DNA from: Laspinema sp963821735
GTDB lineage: Bacteria > Cyanobacteriota > Cyanobacteriia > Cyanobacteriales > Laspinemataceae
Reading direction: 5' to 3'
DNA length: 64,000 nt
Assembly (NCBI GenBank): GCA_963821735.1
Contig: CAWGFK010000055.1
Coordinates: 496,001-560,000 of the forward strand
Both the position numbers and the translations under genes were made by a program. The first letter of the stretch is position 1. Every line of letters starts with the position of its first letter. Shown here piece after piece: positions 45,726 to 55,159 of the stretch. A model generated the notes under the pieces. It was not told the DNA's origin, searched no databases, and saw only the letters and a list, made by a program, of their open reading frames with translations.

Positions 45726-45752
45726 TGGGGTGCAAGCCGGAATCGAACCGGA
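45726..45752 (-). other. tRNA-like 3' fragment (T-arm and acceptor-like end)
   Basis: On the minus strand the sequence TCCGGTTCGATTCCGG resembles a T-arm (loop TTCGATT, 4-5 bp stem), followed by CTTGCACCCCA, which resembles an acceptor strand with CCA. No matching D-arm, anticodon arm or 5' acceptor strand was found upstream. It could be a tRNA remnant, such as an attachment-site relic, or chance. Confidence 0.3.
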
Positions 45753-45975
45753 ATTGAGGAATATCTCCGATCAAAGAGGCAACAGTTGCATTCTTTGTGT
45801 TGGATTGGTCAAGATACCCGGAGGTTGCTGATTAAGGCATTGACAAATTTTCGCTCTGGATGACGAGAATGCATCCAACCGATATCCCGGGGTCAGGGAT
45901 CGATTCCACTGTTGAACCCAAGATTAACGATATCGTATTAATGAAACCTGTCGCGAATTAATTTAAGTAAATGTA

Positions 45976-46860
45976 ATGGTGACGTCACAACCCAACCCAA
46001 GCGAACCAACCTGGCAAGCCGTAATTCGGCTGTTACGGTGGAATAAACCTGCCGGACGTCTAATTTTAATGATTCCGGCGCTGTGGGCCGTATTTTTAGC
46101 GGCGGAAGGAACACCCCCGGTACTTCTGGTTGGGGTGATTATTTTAGGGTCTTTGGCAACCAGTGCAGCGGGTTGCGTGGTGAATGATTTGTGGGATCGG
46201 GATATTGATCCGCAAGTGGAACGCACGCGCGATCGCCCGTTGGCATCCCGGGAATTGTCTATCAAAATTGGGATTGTAGTTGCAATAGTCGCGTTTGTCT
46301 GTGCAGGAATTCTGGCACTGTATCTCAATCCCCTCAGTTTTGGCTTATCGGTGGCGGCAGTCCCGGTAATTATTGGCTATCCTCTCGCGAAACGAGTGTT
46401 TCCGGTGCCTCAGTTGGTGTTGTCCATTGCCTGGGGATTTGCGGTGCTGATTAGCTGGAGTGCCGCAGCATCTCACTTAGAGACCGCCACCTGGATTTTA
46501 TGGGGGGCCACGGTGTTATGGACCTTGGGATTTGATACGGTGTATGCCATGAGCGATCGCGAGGACGATCGCCGCTTGGGGGTGAACTCCAGTGCCTTAT
46601 TTTTTGGCAGTCGGGCGGCAGAAGCAGTTGCCTTGTTCTTTTTGGCGACTACTGGATTGTTGATTTGGGAGGGGATCCGGCTAGATTTAACTTTCCCCTT
46701 TTGGATTGCCGTGGCGATCGCCGTTCTGCTGTGGAGTTGGGAATATCTCCAACTGCGCCAGGAAGACATTCCCAGAACCACTTACGGCCAGATTTTCGGT
46801 CAAAATGTGGCGATCGGATTTGTCTTACTCGTTGGCATGATTGCCGGAATTTTAGGCTAA
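45976..46860 (+). CDS. ubiA: 4-hydroxybenzoate polyprenyltransferase, UbiA family (plastoquinone pathway)
   Basis: 294 residues. It attaches a polyprenyl chain to 4-hydroxybenzoate. In cyanobacteria this family serves plastoquinone synthesis (solanesyl donor). The first Asp motif is NDLWDRDIDPQVERTRDRPL and the second is YAMSDREDDRRLGVNSSALF. About eight transmembrane helices are visible. It is divergent from ppx, with the tRNA-like fragment between them. Confidence 0.93.
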   Translation: MVTSQPNPSEPTWQAVIRLLRWNKPAGRLILMIPALWAVFLAAEGTPPVLLVGVIILGSLATSAAGCVVNDLWDRDIDPQVERTRDRPLASRELSIKIGIVVAIVAFVCAGILALYLNPLSFGLSVAAVPVIIGYPLAKRVFPVPQLVLSIAWGFAVLISWSAAASHLETATWILWGATVLWTLGFDTVYAMSDREDDRRLGVNSSALFFGSRAAEAVALFFLATTGLLIWEGIRLDLTFPFWIAVAIAVLLWSWEYLQLRQEDIPRTTYGQIFGQNVAIGFVLLVGMIAGILG

Positions 46861-47037
46861 CTCCAGTCCTAAGCAGGGACCTTCTCTCTCAAGTCTCTGT
46901 CTGCTGGTTCGTTCAGTTCTATCCAAAGGGGGATCATCTTCCGAGCTAAGTTCAGATACAGTAGAACCATAACAAACCGCACCCTTTCAGGTGTTCATAA
47001 GACAGGCCCTTGGCCTTTTTAAAAATCTTTATAACAG

Positions 47038-47070
47038 ACAATCCCGTTCGAGTCATTCGGACGGGATTGT
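47038..47070. terminator. Terminator hairpin after the UbiA gene
   Basis: ACAATCCCGT (47038-47047) pairs with ACGGGATTGT (47061-47070) with further partial pairing inside. It lies about 180 bases after the UbiA stop. Confidence 0.6.
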
Positions 47071-47171
47071 TGGTATTTGGGCCGATTGGAACAGCCCAAT
47101 TTCAAACATTTCCCACCGTTCGTAGTAACGCCTTCAGGCGTTCTCTAAGTTTAGAGTAACAACTTCTACTC

Positions 47172-47277
47172 GTTTTTCACGGGCGATTCGCGAATCGCCC
47201 CTACATTTTATAGGGGATCCGTTAGTTTTTCACGGGCGATTCGCGAATCGCCCCTACATTTTATAGGGGATCCGTTA
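47172..47277. repeat. Two tandem copies of a 53-bp unit with an internal palindrome
   Basis: Unit 1 is 47172-47224 and unit 2 is 47225-47277, with no difference seen. Each contains the 20-bp perfect palindrome GGGCGATTCGCGAATCGCCC, followed by CCTACATTTTATAGGGG. The spacing and copy number do not fit a CRISPR array. Confidence 0.95.
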
Positions 47278-47684
47278 GTTCTGGGTAAATTAATATTGCT
47301 CACTCAAATTATGGGAATAATTTTTCTGCAAAATAATCGGACTTCTTGTTGTATTTTTGTAATTTTATTTCCAAACTAATTTTGATTAAAATTTTAATAA
47401 ATTGTCAAAACAATGTTTTTGATTTAGGGAGATTGTGCAGGGAAGAAGATAACCCCTGAAGGGGTTACTACGAACTTAAGAAGATAATTTCTGAAGGGGT
47501 TATTACGAACAGGGGAAAATAGGGTGTTGATGGGTTATGAAGAGTAGGATGGGGGAATGGGAAGGGACTGCGGGAGTGCAGGGGCTAAAAAATCATGTTA
47601 GAATCCAACTAAAAACCTTGATTTTCCAAAATTAGCCTGAACTTTGATAGAGGGTTCACTCTCAATACTTACCCTAGAATTGCT

Positions 47685-48607
47685 ATGATGTTATCCCGTT
47701 GGCTGATTTTCTTGCCTACCCTTCTCTCTTTTACCCTGACCCTGACTCCCTGGAGTGCCAGGGCCAATACCGAATCGCAGACGAATAATTGTCCAGCTAT
47801 GTTGGGACTTCCGGTACTCGATCGCATTCAACGGCATCGGATTGCGAATGGTGAAACGGTGGAAAGTATCGCCGCCCAATATCAACTGAAACCGGAAACC
47901 TTGATGGGGCTGAATCCGCCTCTACAAAGCGGTTTAGCGCCAGTGGGAACATCGAGATTCGGATTCCTCCTGTTGATGGGATAGAGGTCCGAGTCCAACC
48001 GGGACAAAGTTGGAATGACTTAGAAGCAATTTATAAGATACCCGCAGCAGCAATTTTTGATAATAATGGCTGTTTAGTCTCCCCTCCTTTGGTTGTTTTT
48101 GTTCCGGGAGTCATCTGGTCCAGTACCAATCCAGAAGGGTCCGGAACGGTGTCATCTGTTGTCGATCCTACCTTGAATCCAGTTCCCGGGTATCCCCTTC
48201 CGGTAGAAGCGGAACCGATTTTAAGATTTGGCAATACTCGGTTAAATTCAGGCAGTGGAGAACCGCAGTTTCATAGTGGGATTGATTACAAGGCGGCGAT
48301 CGGGACCGCAGTATTAGCGGCGGATGATGGGGTGGTGGTTTTTGCAGGCGATCGCGGTGCCTATGGCAATCTGATCGTGATTAATCATGCCGGGGGTAAA
48401 CAAACTCGCTACGCCCATTTGAGTGAGATCTCTGTTACTCTCGGTGAACAGGTGCGGCAGTCTCAACAAATTGGCAGGGTCGGTTACTCGGGCAATCCTG
48501 ACAGCACTGAACCCCATCTCCATTTTGAAGTTCGCGCTACTTCTGAGGAGGGATGGGTGGCAGAAAATCCCGAAGATTTCATCCGTGCTCAAATTTTAGG
48601 GCGGTAA
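47685..48607 (+). pseudogene. LysM and M23 peptidase gene, frameshifted
   Basis: Two frames give one protein of about 307 residues. A signal peptide (MMLSRWLIFLPTLLSFTLTL) is followed by a LysM-like segment (HRIANGETVESIAAQYQLKP). The frame changes near 47948. The second frame continues IEIRIPPVDGIEVRVQPGQS, a second LysM-like part, then a full M23 domain with QFHSGIDYKAA, TRYAHLSEISV and PHLHFEVRA. All zinc ligands (His and Asp of HSGID, and HLH) are present, so the product would be an active cell-wall endopeptidase or amidase activator apart from the shift. Confidence 0.88.
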
Positions 48608-48649
48608 TCTCTCAAATTTTCTAGGATTTCGTCGGGAATGTAACGGTTA

Positions 48650-48715
48650 AAACCCGGGTTTCTTGTTAAAATCTTGGCTAAGAAAGCCATAAATTAGAAA
48701 TAGAAACCCGGGTTT
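48650..48715. repeat. Paired AAACCCGGGTTT palindromes
   Basis: AAACCCGGGTTTCT (48650-48663) and its complement AGAAACCCGGGTTT (48702-48715) pair over 14 bp. Each is itself palindromic. It lies between convergent genes and is related to 4100-4134 and 37452-37466. Confidence 0.85.
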
Positions 48716-48747
48716 AGGTCATGGCTATTTAATCATGTCATCATCGC

Positions 48748-50178
48748 CTAGGATTTAGCGGTTTCTGCTGCTGCTTCTAAGATGTCGTCGGGTTCTTCGG
48801 TAATGCCATAGATGGAATGATACATCTTGACATACTCTTTGGCAGATTTATTCCAGCTAAAGTCCTGCTGCATCCCTCGGATTTGGAGTTGTTGCCAATA
48901 ATCCTGATAACGATAGCCTTCCCAGGCGCGGATCATACAGGTAAATAGGTCTAAGGTTTCATAGCGATCGAAACAGTAACCCGTCCCTAGTTTATTCACG
49001 GGGTCATGGTGAGTGACGGTATCGACTAAACCCCCAGTGCGACGAACAATGGGAACACAACCATAGCGCATGGCTAATAATTGACTAATTCCACAGGGTT
49101 CAAAGCGACTCGGCATCAGGAAGGCATCGCTTCCGCCATAGATGCGACGAGAGAGGGAATCATTGTAGAGTAAATAGGTGGCCATGCGTCCGGGATAGCG
49201 GGTCGCGAGTTGCCACATTTGGGTTTCATAGTTGCGATCGCCGGTGCCGAGTAAAATAAACTGGGAATCCGTATAAGCCATAAATCGGTCCAGGATCTGA
49301 ATGGTCAAATCCAAACCTTTTTGCTCCACCAATCGGGTCACCATCCCAATCAAGAAGGCTTTTTTATTCACCTCCAAACCCACTTCTTCTTGCAGAGCAA
49401 TCTTGTTCGCCTTCCGCTTTTCGATGGTTTCAGCGGTGAAATTTTGCTCCAGATATTTATCAGTGGCGGGATTGTAAGAATCGGTATCAATCCCGTTGAC
49501 AATCCCGACTAATTTACTACTGATAAAAGACATTAACCCTTCTAGGGTTTCGCCATAAGCCGGGGTCTTAATTTGCTCCGCATAAGTGGGAGAAACTGTA
49601 TTCACCAAGTTGGCATACTGCACCGCTGCGGCCATTGTATTATGACCCTGCATATACCAGGGACACCAGGTCATCTGTTCTAACTTCCAGCGCCAAGGTC
49701 CTTGGTAGGCTAAGTTATGAATCGTGAAGGCGGTGGCAATATCCGGGGATTGATTCATCCAGACTGGAATCATGCCGGTATGCCAATCGTGGCAATGGAT
49801 TAAATCGGGTTTCCAGTAGTTCCAGGCAAATTCCGCTGCACCATTGGAAAACAGGGTAAACCGCCAATCTTCATCGTCCCCGGCATAAATCCGCCGAGGC
49901 ATAAACGAAGGATGTCCAAATAAATACAAGGGGACATCGGTTCCAGGGAGGACGCTTTCATAGACGGAGAAATCCTGGAACATGGCATAGCCGGACCATA
50001 CAGGCTCCTCGGGAATGTCCATTTTATCCGGGAGGAAGCCGTAGTAGGGAAGAAAGATGCGGACGTCATGTCCCATCTGTCTGAGAATTTTAGGCAAGGA
50101 TCCGACAACATCTGCCATGCCACCCACTTTAGCAATGGGAGCCGCTTCTGCGGCAACAAATAATATTTTTAACTTCAC
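48748..50178 (-). CDS. glgA: Glycogen synthase (ADP-glucose)
   Basis: 476 residues. The substrate loop KVGGMADVVGSLPK at residues 17-30 is the GT5 signature. The second Rossmann domain contains MVTRLVEQKGLDL and SRFEPCGISQLLAMRYG, with the catalytic-site Glu. It elongates glycogen from ADP-glucose. Cyanobacteria often carry two glgA types, and which this is needs a tree. Length is complete with no indel. Confidence 0.96.
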   Translation of the reverse strand: MKLKILFVAAEAAPIAKVGGMADVVGSLPKILRQMGHDVRIFLPYYGFLPDKMDIPEEPVWSGYAMFQDFSVYESVLPGTDVPLYLFGHPSFMPRRIYAGDDEDWRFTLFSNGAAEFAWNYWKPDLIHCHDWHTGMIPVWMNQSPDIATAFTIHNLAYQGPWRWKLEQMTWCPWYMQGHNTMAAAVQYANLVNTVSPTYAEQIKTPAYGETLEGLMSFISSKLVGIVNGIDTDSYNPATDKYLEQNFTAETIEKRKANKIALQEEVGLEVNKKAFLIGMVTRLVEQKGLDLTIQILDRFMAYTDSQFILLGTGDRNYETQMWQLATRYPGRMATYLLYNDSLSRRIYGGSDAFLMPSRFEPCGISQLLAMRYGCVPIVRRTGGLVDTVTHHDPVNKLGTGYCFDRYETLDLFTCMIRAWEGYRYQDYWQQLQIRGMQQDFSWNKSAKEYVKMYHSIYGITEEPDDILEAAAETAKS

Positions 50179-50321
50179 TCGCGTAGTTCCCTTAAGTTAT
50201 CCGTACCGCCATCATACCTGTCGAGGGGTATCGTAAATCTCGGACAGGGGAGAGATGTTGGGATCAAAAACTGGATGACGAGGAAGGCAATGCTTCCGGG
50301 GTGGCGCTGGGGAAATGATGG

Positions 50322-51047
50322 CTATCGGGGGGTTTTGAGGGTATCGACGACATCTTGCAGCAAGGCGATCGCCTGCTGGAGTTTTTTGAAGACTTCTTCT
50401 GATTTTTCCTCGGATGTTGTCGGGTTCGGGGGTTCCTCCCCTGGTGTTTTATCTGGCAATGGCGCGACGGAGGAGAGGATGGGAGAGTTTTCCGGTGGCG
50501 TCTCGGTGGCGGATTGACCCAATTGCTCAATATAGGCGAGTAAATCGCGATCGCGGCGTAACCATCCGTCTAAAAATATTTCCTGACTAGGATTAGCTTT
50601 AACGCGCTGATGACGATAGGCAATTCGGCTATGACAATACCGTTTCGCGGTTTCCAGATTGTTGTATTTCTCCAAAGCGCGTTGGGTATTCAAGCCAAAT
50701 TTGCCATCAATGCTTAATCCCCCGATCGCCTCTTGTAAAAATTCAATGCTGCCGGGGACATGAAAATTGACGGCAGTATCGAAGTGGACGATACTCAAGG
50801 GCAAACACATCAAATCCGCTTTGGACAGTTTCCAGTAACTGTGAAAATAAATCTCTTCTAGTTCTGAATCACTCAGCAACTGGACCGATTGAACCGATAA
50901 TCCTTTGTGGCTACGATAGGTATTGTATGTGCCTTGGCTAATCCCGCGATTGACGGCACCCGCGAGGTCCTGGGGGTGTCCGGCCCCGCCTTCCCATTTG
51001 AGGGTAAACTGTAGCGCAGTGGCAAAGGGATGATTGGTATGAGTCAT
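50322..51047 (-). CDS. Glycoside hydrolase 108-type muramidase with Pro-rich tail
   Basis: 241 residues from ATG 51047 (MTHTNHPFATALQFTLKWEG). The GH108 core shows the catalytic Glu in KWEGGAGHPQDLAGAVNRGI. A C-terminal peptidoglycan-binding part follows (GGLSIDGKFGLNTQRALEKY). No signal peptide is seen. After residue 175 comes a Pro/Glu/Thr-rich linker and a short amphipathic helix (FKKLQQAIALLQDVVDTL) not typical of the family. Such enzymes are found as phage endolysins and as secretion-activator proteins. No phage genes adjoin. Confidence 0.85.
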   Translation of the reverse strand: MTHTNHPFATALQFTLKWEGGAGHPQDLAGAVNRGISQGTYNTYRSHKGLSVQSVQLLSDSELEEIYFHSYWKLSKADLMCLPLSIVHFDTAVNFHVPGSIEFLQEAIGGLSIDGKFGLNTQRALEKYNNLETAKRYCHSRIAYRHQRVKANPSQEIFLDGWLRRDRDLLAYIEQLGQSATETPPENSPILSSVAPLPDKTPGEEPPNPTTSEEKSEEVFKKLQQAIALLQDVVDTLKTPR

Positions 51048-51176
51048 TGTGAAGTTTTGGGTACTCCGATCGCAAGGGTGAAGTAGAGACGCATTCAATA
51101 GCAGCGTCTCTACTAAAATTCACTCGGTCAAGGTACTGACCCGTACTCTCCGGGTAAAATTTCTCCCTCGCCTGGA

Positions 51177-52145
51177 TTAACTGCGCTGAATTTGAGCAAA
51201 GATTTCATCGAGGATTTCCTGAGCACCCATTTGACGCAAGGTTTCGGCGAGTTGGATGCCGAGTTGTTCCGCGTCGGTGGCAGGACCTGTGACTTTCTCT
51301 TTCAGGAGTCGCTTGCCATCGAGACTGGCAACCATGCCGGTTAAGGTGAGGCTGTTGTCTTGAATCTGGGTATTAACGCCGATCGGGACTTGACAACCCC
51401 CTTCCAGTCTGCGTAAAAAGGCCCGTTCTGCATGACAGCGTTGAGCGGTTTCCTGATGTTCCAGGACTTTGATCAGGTCCAGGATTTCCGGGTCGTTGGC
51501 GCGGCATTCGATGCCGAGTGCGCCTTGTCCGACGGCATGGAGGGAGATTTCCGGGGGAATGACTTGATGAATGCGATCGGCCATTCCCAGGCGGTGTAAT
51601 CCGGCGAAGGCGAGGATAATCGCGTCATACTGTCCTTCATCCAGTTTGGCTAATCGGGTGTTCAGGTTTCCCCGAATGTCTTTAAACTCCAAATGGGGAT
51701 AGTGATGGCGCAACTGGGCTAAACGTCTCAAGGAAGAGGTGCCAATCACGGCCCCTTCTGGTAGGGTTTCCAGTTGTTTATCTCGGTGTTTCTCATGGAC
51801 TACGAGAGCATCTGCGGGATTTTCCCGTTCGGTGATGCATCCGAGGATGAGTCCTTCCGGGAGATTGGTAGGGAGGTCCTTGAGGGAATGGACGGCGAGA
51901 TCGGTTTCTCGTTGCAGCATTCCGACTTCTAATTCTTTGGTGAACAGTCCTTTATCCCCAATTTTGGCGAGGGCGACATCGAGGATGATGTCCCCTTGAG
52001 TGCTCATGGTATGAACTTCAAATCGGCGATCGGGAAAGTGTTTTTGGAGTTGTTCTTGCACCCAATGGGTTTGCACTAAAGCCAATTGGCTTTTTCTCGA
52101 TCCAATATGAACCGTGAGGGGAGGACCGGAAACAGTAGAGGTCAT
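51177..52145 (-). CDS. hemC: Hydroxymethylbilane synthase (porphobilinogen deaminase)
   Basis: 322 residues from ATG 52145 (MTSTVSGPPLTVHIGSRKSQ). An earlier start at 52187 adds 14 basic residues. It joins four porphobilinogens in the tetrapyrrole pathway to heme, chlorophyll and bilins. Visible are the aspartate region (DLAVHSLKDLPT), IGTSSLRRLAQLRHHYP, DIRGNLNTRLAKLDEGQYDA and the dipyrromethane-cofactor cysteine in LEGGCQVPIG. The family is complete. Confidence 0.96.
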   Translation of the reverse strand: MTSTVSGPPLTVHIGSRKSQLALVQTHWVQEQLQKHFPDRRFEVHTMSTQGDIILDVALAKIGDKGLFTKELEVGMLQRETDLAVHSLKDLPTNLPEGLILGCITERENPADALVVHEKHRDKQLETLPEGAVIGTSSLRRLAQLRHHYPHLEFKDIRGNLNTRLAKLDEGQYDAIILAFAGLHRLGMADRIHQVIPPEISLHAVGQGALGIECRANDPEILDLIKVLEHQETAQRCHAERAFLRRLEGGCQVPIGVNTQIQDNSLTLTGMVASLDGKRLLKEKVTGPATDAEQLGIQLAETLRQMGAQEILDEIFAQIQRS

Positions 52146-53103
52146 AATCTTGAGGTTGCGTGGCTTATGCCGAATACGGTACTTCAATATAGACTACTGC
52201 ATTACTTGCCTGGAATTGGCGGTGGGGATCGGGGCAATGGCGGGACTCGGGGGGTTAGATGATGGGGTTGTCTGGGGGAATTGGGGTAGGAATGCTTCAG
52301 GCGATCGCCTGCGATCGCGGTTCATAAGCAGGTGTTTCTCGATTAAGCGGGGCGATCGCCATCGATACGCGCGACCTTTCCAAAATTCTCCCCAATCCCC
52401 ATCGGCTGATTGTTAAATTTTATGAACTCCCACCCCGAGACTCTCTCTCCAGTCTCCCTAATCTTACTCGTCTAGGATGCCGCTACAGTTTGGGGGGCGA
52501 TCGCCCTCTCCAAGACCGAGAAGAGGGGACCGGAGGCTGTCTCTATCCGCATCAGGTTCAAAAATCTGGATGGGTCAGAACCTCCCCTCACTCTTTCCCC
52601 TCTTCCCCCTCTTCCCCCTTGCTCTGGACTCCGTAAAAATACAGATATCTTAACAAATTTACAAGTAGATAGATTCATCAGACCGGCCTGGTCAGTTAAA
52701 CTAACTTTAGAGATAGATGTCAAACCCGAGCTGCTCATGGCATTCGGGTCAAACAACCTGAAACCTAGAGGAGGAAGAGAGAAACCTGTCCCCTTGACTC
52801 TAAAAGACTTTTGAATTGCGGGGGTATTCCGGCCTGTAGCTACAACCTGTGGAATATACGGAGATATATATTTAGGTAGATTTCAAAATACTCAAATAGG
52901 CTTTACCATACCAACAACTGAGGTTCAGGGGGTAGGGGGGGGCCAGTGCTTCTACGGGTCTCAAAATCTTCTAAATTTTGTATCTAAATTTACCGTTTTC
53001 TCCCCCCCTCTACACTTGAGGACAAAACTTTCATTCTCCCTAATTCTATAGGTGAGAATTGATGAAGTTAGTCAACCCTAGGCCGGTCTGAATCATTAAT
53101 TAC

Positions 53104-53185
53104 TAGACAATTCAGGACTGGGAGTAGCTGGCTCCCTACTACGGAAAGGGAGCCAGCTGCTCCCAGTCCATTGAGGAATTGTCTA
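53104..53185. repeat. 82-bp nested palindrome
   Basis: The outer arms TAGACAATTC (53104-53113) and GAATTGTCTA (53176-53185) enclose a long inner stem, GGACTGGGAG...CTGGCTCCCT with AGGGAGCCAG...CTCCCAGTCC (53115-53169). It has the same general design as 15131-15187 (AATTGAGGA outside, GGGAGC inside). Confidence 0.85.
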
Positions 53186-53212
53186 AATTCATTGAGATAG
53201 AGGAGCTATATG

Positions 53213-53338
53213 ATACCAAATCCGGTTGTGATAGGTCTGTCAAAACCCACACTCGTTAACGGTGGGGCACTTGCGGACGAAGCCTGCCTCAGCAGCGTCA
53301 TTGATGAAAATCGACTTTTAACAACCGGATTGGGTATA
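53213..53338 (-). mobile_element. MITE-like element copy A, 126 bp
   Basis: The termini ATACCAAATCCGGTTGT (53213-53229) and ACAACCGGATTGGGTAT (53321-53337) are inverted repeats with one mismatch. The interior contains GCCTGCCTC and CCCACAC words shared, in the opposite orientation, with the element at 61602-61740. It has no coding capacity. Confidence 0.75.
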
Positions 53339-53535
53339 ACTCGGTCATTCAGAAGATCTATTCATTCAACTGGAGTGCTGGAAATCATCAATTAATTAGA
53401 AATTGATGGATTTAGGAATATCCAATTTAACCGATTCCTCCAAGCTGCTTCACAAAATCTATGCTGTTAGGTAGATCATGATTTCCTGAACCTTAAACTA
53501 AACTTAAATTTAATAACTGAAGAGCAACCCAATTC

Positions 53536-54180
53536 ATGAAGAATAATAGAAATATGAAAAAAATAGCAATTATCGGCCCTAAAGGCTCGGGAAAAACCAC
53601 CCTGGCTCATCACCTCTGTTCAATTGTGAATGTAGAGGTCATTCATGCCGATGCCGTACTGAACCAATCGGGAGAGTCTGTGAAAACCGACTCTCAAGGC
53701 AAAAACTGCTTAGAAAGCTATCTCCAACAACCGGCTTGGATTATCGAAGGAAATGGAGATCCTACGAATCCAGATTTTATTTACGAGCGGCGTTTTGCTG
53801 CGGCTGATACCATTATATGGTTAGACTTACCCCACAATATTTGTGTGTGGAGACTGTTAAAAAGATTATTTCAATCTCAGGGTAGATTTGGGGGATTTTT
53901 CTTAAATAATTACCCTAGGAATATCCAGGAGTATGGTTTTTTACAAGGGTTGATCCAAACTTGGAACTATATGAAACAAGAGCGTTACCTAGTCCGGGAA
54001 AAAATTGACCAATGTTGTGGAGATAAACGAGTTTTTATTCTTCGCAGTCCCTCAGAGGTTAAAGACTTTTTGGATGTGATTCAGCGAGTTAATGAACTCT
54101 CGGTCTCTCCGACTCAATCCAACTCTTACCAAATGAATAGAGGGGTAACCCAGTTGGTTGCTGCTCCCGCAGTGAGCTAG
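53536..54180 (+). CDS. P-loop kinase-like protein (adenylate kinase/topology-modulator type)
   Basis: 214 residues, with ATG 53536 or 53554. The Walker A motif IGPKGSGKTTLAHHL lies at the N terminus and HADAVLN follows the next strand. The lid-like part includes WIIEGNGDPTNPDFIYERRF and TIIWLDLPHNICVWRLLKRL, the pattern of FlaR-like/topology-modulation nucleotide kinases. The acceptor is unknown. The last 25 residues are unusual (NRGVTQLVAAPAVS). It stands alone between two long gaps. Confidence 0.75.
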   Translation: MKNNRNMKKIAIIGPKGSGKTTLAHHLCSIVNVEVIHADAVLNQSGESVKTDSQGKNCLESYLQQPAWIIEGNGDPTNPDFIYERRFAAADTIIWLDLPHNICVWRLLKRLFQSQGRFGGFFLNNYPRNIQEYGFLQGLIQTWNYMKQERYLVREKIDQCCGDKRVFILRSPSEVKDFLDVIQRVNELSVSPTQSNSYQMNRGVTQLVAAPAVS

Positions 54181-54406
54181 TGTAGCTTAATGAGAAATAC
54201 AGACTCAATCAACTCAACCCGATTGAAGAATCAGCTTCAATTTATGAACTTCTAAACCCTGACCAACTCAGGGTTTTGGAATTCTAACACAGGCCAGTCC
54301 GATGGAGCTGAACGGCTTTGACCCCGATATCTGGATGAACAGGGCTTTAATGATGAAGGCGATCGCACCGCCTCAATTCAGGGTGATTCTGCCCCTCTCA
54401 AGAGCC

Positions 54407-55159
54407 TTAATTTCCCGGATAATATTCAATTAATTGGAGGTCGGTTTCTGCGATCGCCCCCTGATGTTGATATTGATATCGAGTAATCCCGATGCCCGGT
54501 ACAAAATAAATATTAATCAGATCCGGTGCAGTTCGGAAGGTTAAATGATACTGAATATGACTCTCCCTTGATGAAATTCCCTCGGCCTCTAACTCCACTT
54601 GCTCAGATGCCTCAACATTCCATCGATATCCCCCATCAAGGCGCGTAATTTGTTCTGAAGAACCAAATACTTTCCCCGGAATTAAAGGCAGATCTAGCAA
54701 GAGTTCTAAGTCTTCTAGTAGGTTAACTAACACATCCGCCTCATCGGTTAACCGTTGCAAGACCAGTCTGGCTCTTTCATCACTGACTAAATAAAACTTT
54801 CCCGGGGATACTTCAATAATTAAATGGTCTCCCCGTTCTTTTCCCTCACTATACCAGGCGACATCAGCGGGGTATCCTTTTATAATCGCAATTTTCAAAG
54901 GTCCGCGTTCAAAGGTATCGACCACTTCCATTTTCCAGGTGACCGGGGTTTGGTTGATTTGGCCGGAATTGGGGGATATCCACTGAGTCATTCCTTCATA
55001 AACCCAGTAGCTTCCAGGAATGAGGGGAAAATCTACGCGCTCTGTTTCTGTGGCGACAGTAACAGGGGGGGTCGGGTCTTTTTGGACCTGGGTCACCTCG
55101 CGAGCCCCCAAGAAAAAGAGGGTGAATATTGCTAAAAAAAACAGCCACTTAGGTTTCAT
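54407..55159 (-). CDS. Secreted or membrane-anchored protein, unknown function
   Basis: 250 residues. The N-terminal hydrophobic segment KPKWLFFLAIFTLFFLGARE is a signal or anchor. The mature part has LIPGSYWVYEGMTQWI, a motif common in secreted beta-barrel-like proteins of unknown role, and ends FVPGIGITRYQYQHQGAIAE. The product is predicted to be outside the cytoplasmic membrane. No partner genes are evident. Confidence 0.7.
   Translation of the reverse strand: MKPKWLFFLAIFTLFFLGAREVTQVQKDPTPPVTVATETERVDFPLIPGSYWVYEGMTQWISPNSGQINQTPVTWKMEVVDTFERGPLKIAIIKGYPADVAWYSEGKERGDHLIIEVSPGKFYLVSDERARLVLQRLTDEADVLVNLLEDLELLLDLPLIPGKVFGSSEQITRLDGGYRWNVEASEQVELEAEGISSRESHIQYHLTFRTAPDLINIYFVPGIGITRYQYQHQGAIAETDLQLIEYYPGN

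Larger units (their letters stand above)
46861..47684. other. Repeat-rich intergenic stretch
   Basis: 824 bases with no gene. Listed separately are the terminator at 47038-47070 and the 53-bp tandem repeat at 47172-47277. In addition, GTTCGTAGTAACGCCTTCAGG near 47118 and two imperfect tandem copies of a CTGAAGGGGTTACTACGAAC unit near 47452-47512 belong to one repeat family in opposite orientations. Confidence 0.7.
52146..53535. other. Long intergenic stretch with repeats
   Basis: About 1.4 kb without a recognised gene. It contains three copies of the pyrimidine 9-mer CCCCTCTTC near 52593-52618, the nested palindrome 53104-53185 and the MITE-like element 53213-53338. A 61-codon frame at 53210-53395 is created by that element and is not a gene. 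The rest presumably includes the hemC promoter. Confidence 0.6.

Noticed and set aside
47172..47277. Possible CRISPR array
   Set aside because: There are only two units, directly adjacent with no spacers, and the unit holds a cyanobacterial palindrome. No cas genes are present.
53210..53395. 61-codon frame MIPNPVVIGLSKPTL...
   Set aside because: It lies within and beyond the MITE-like element and its ends are the inverted repeats.
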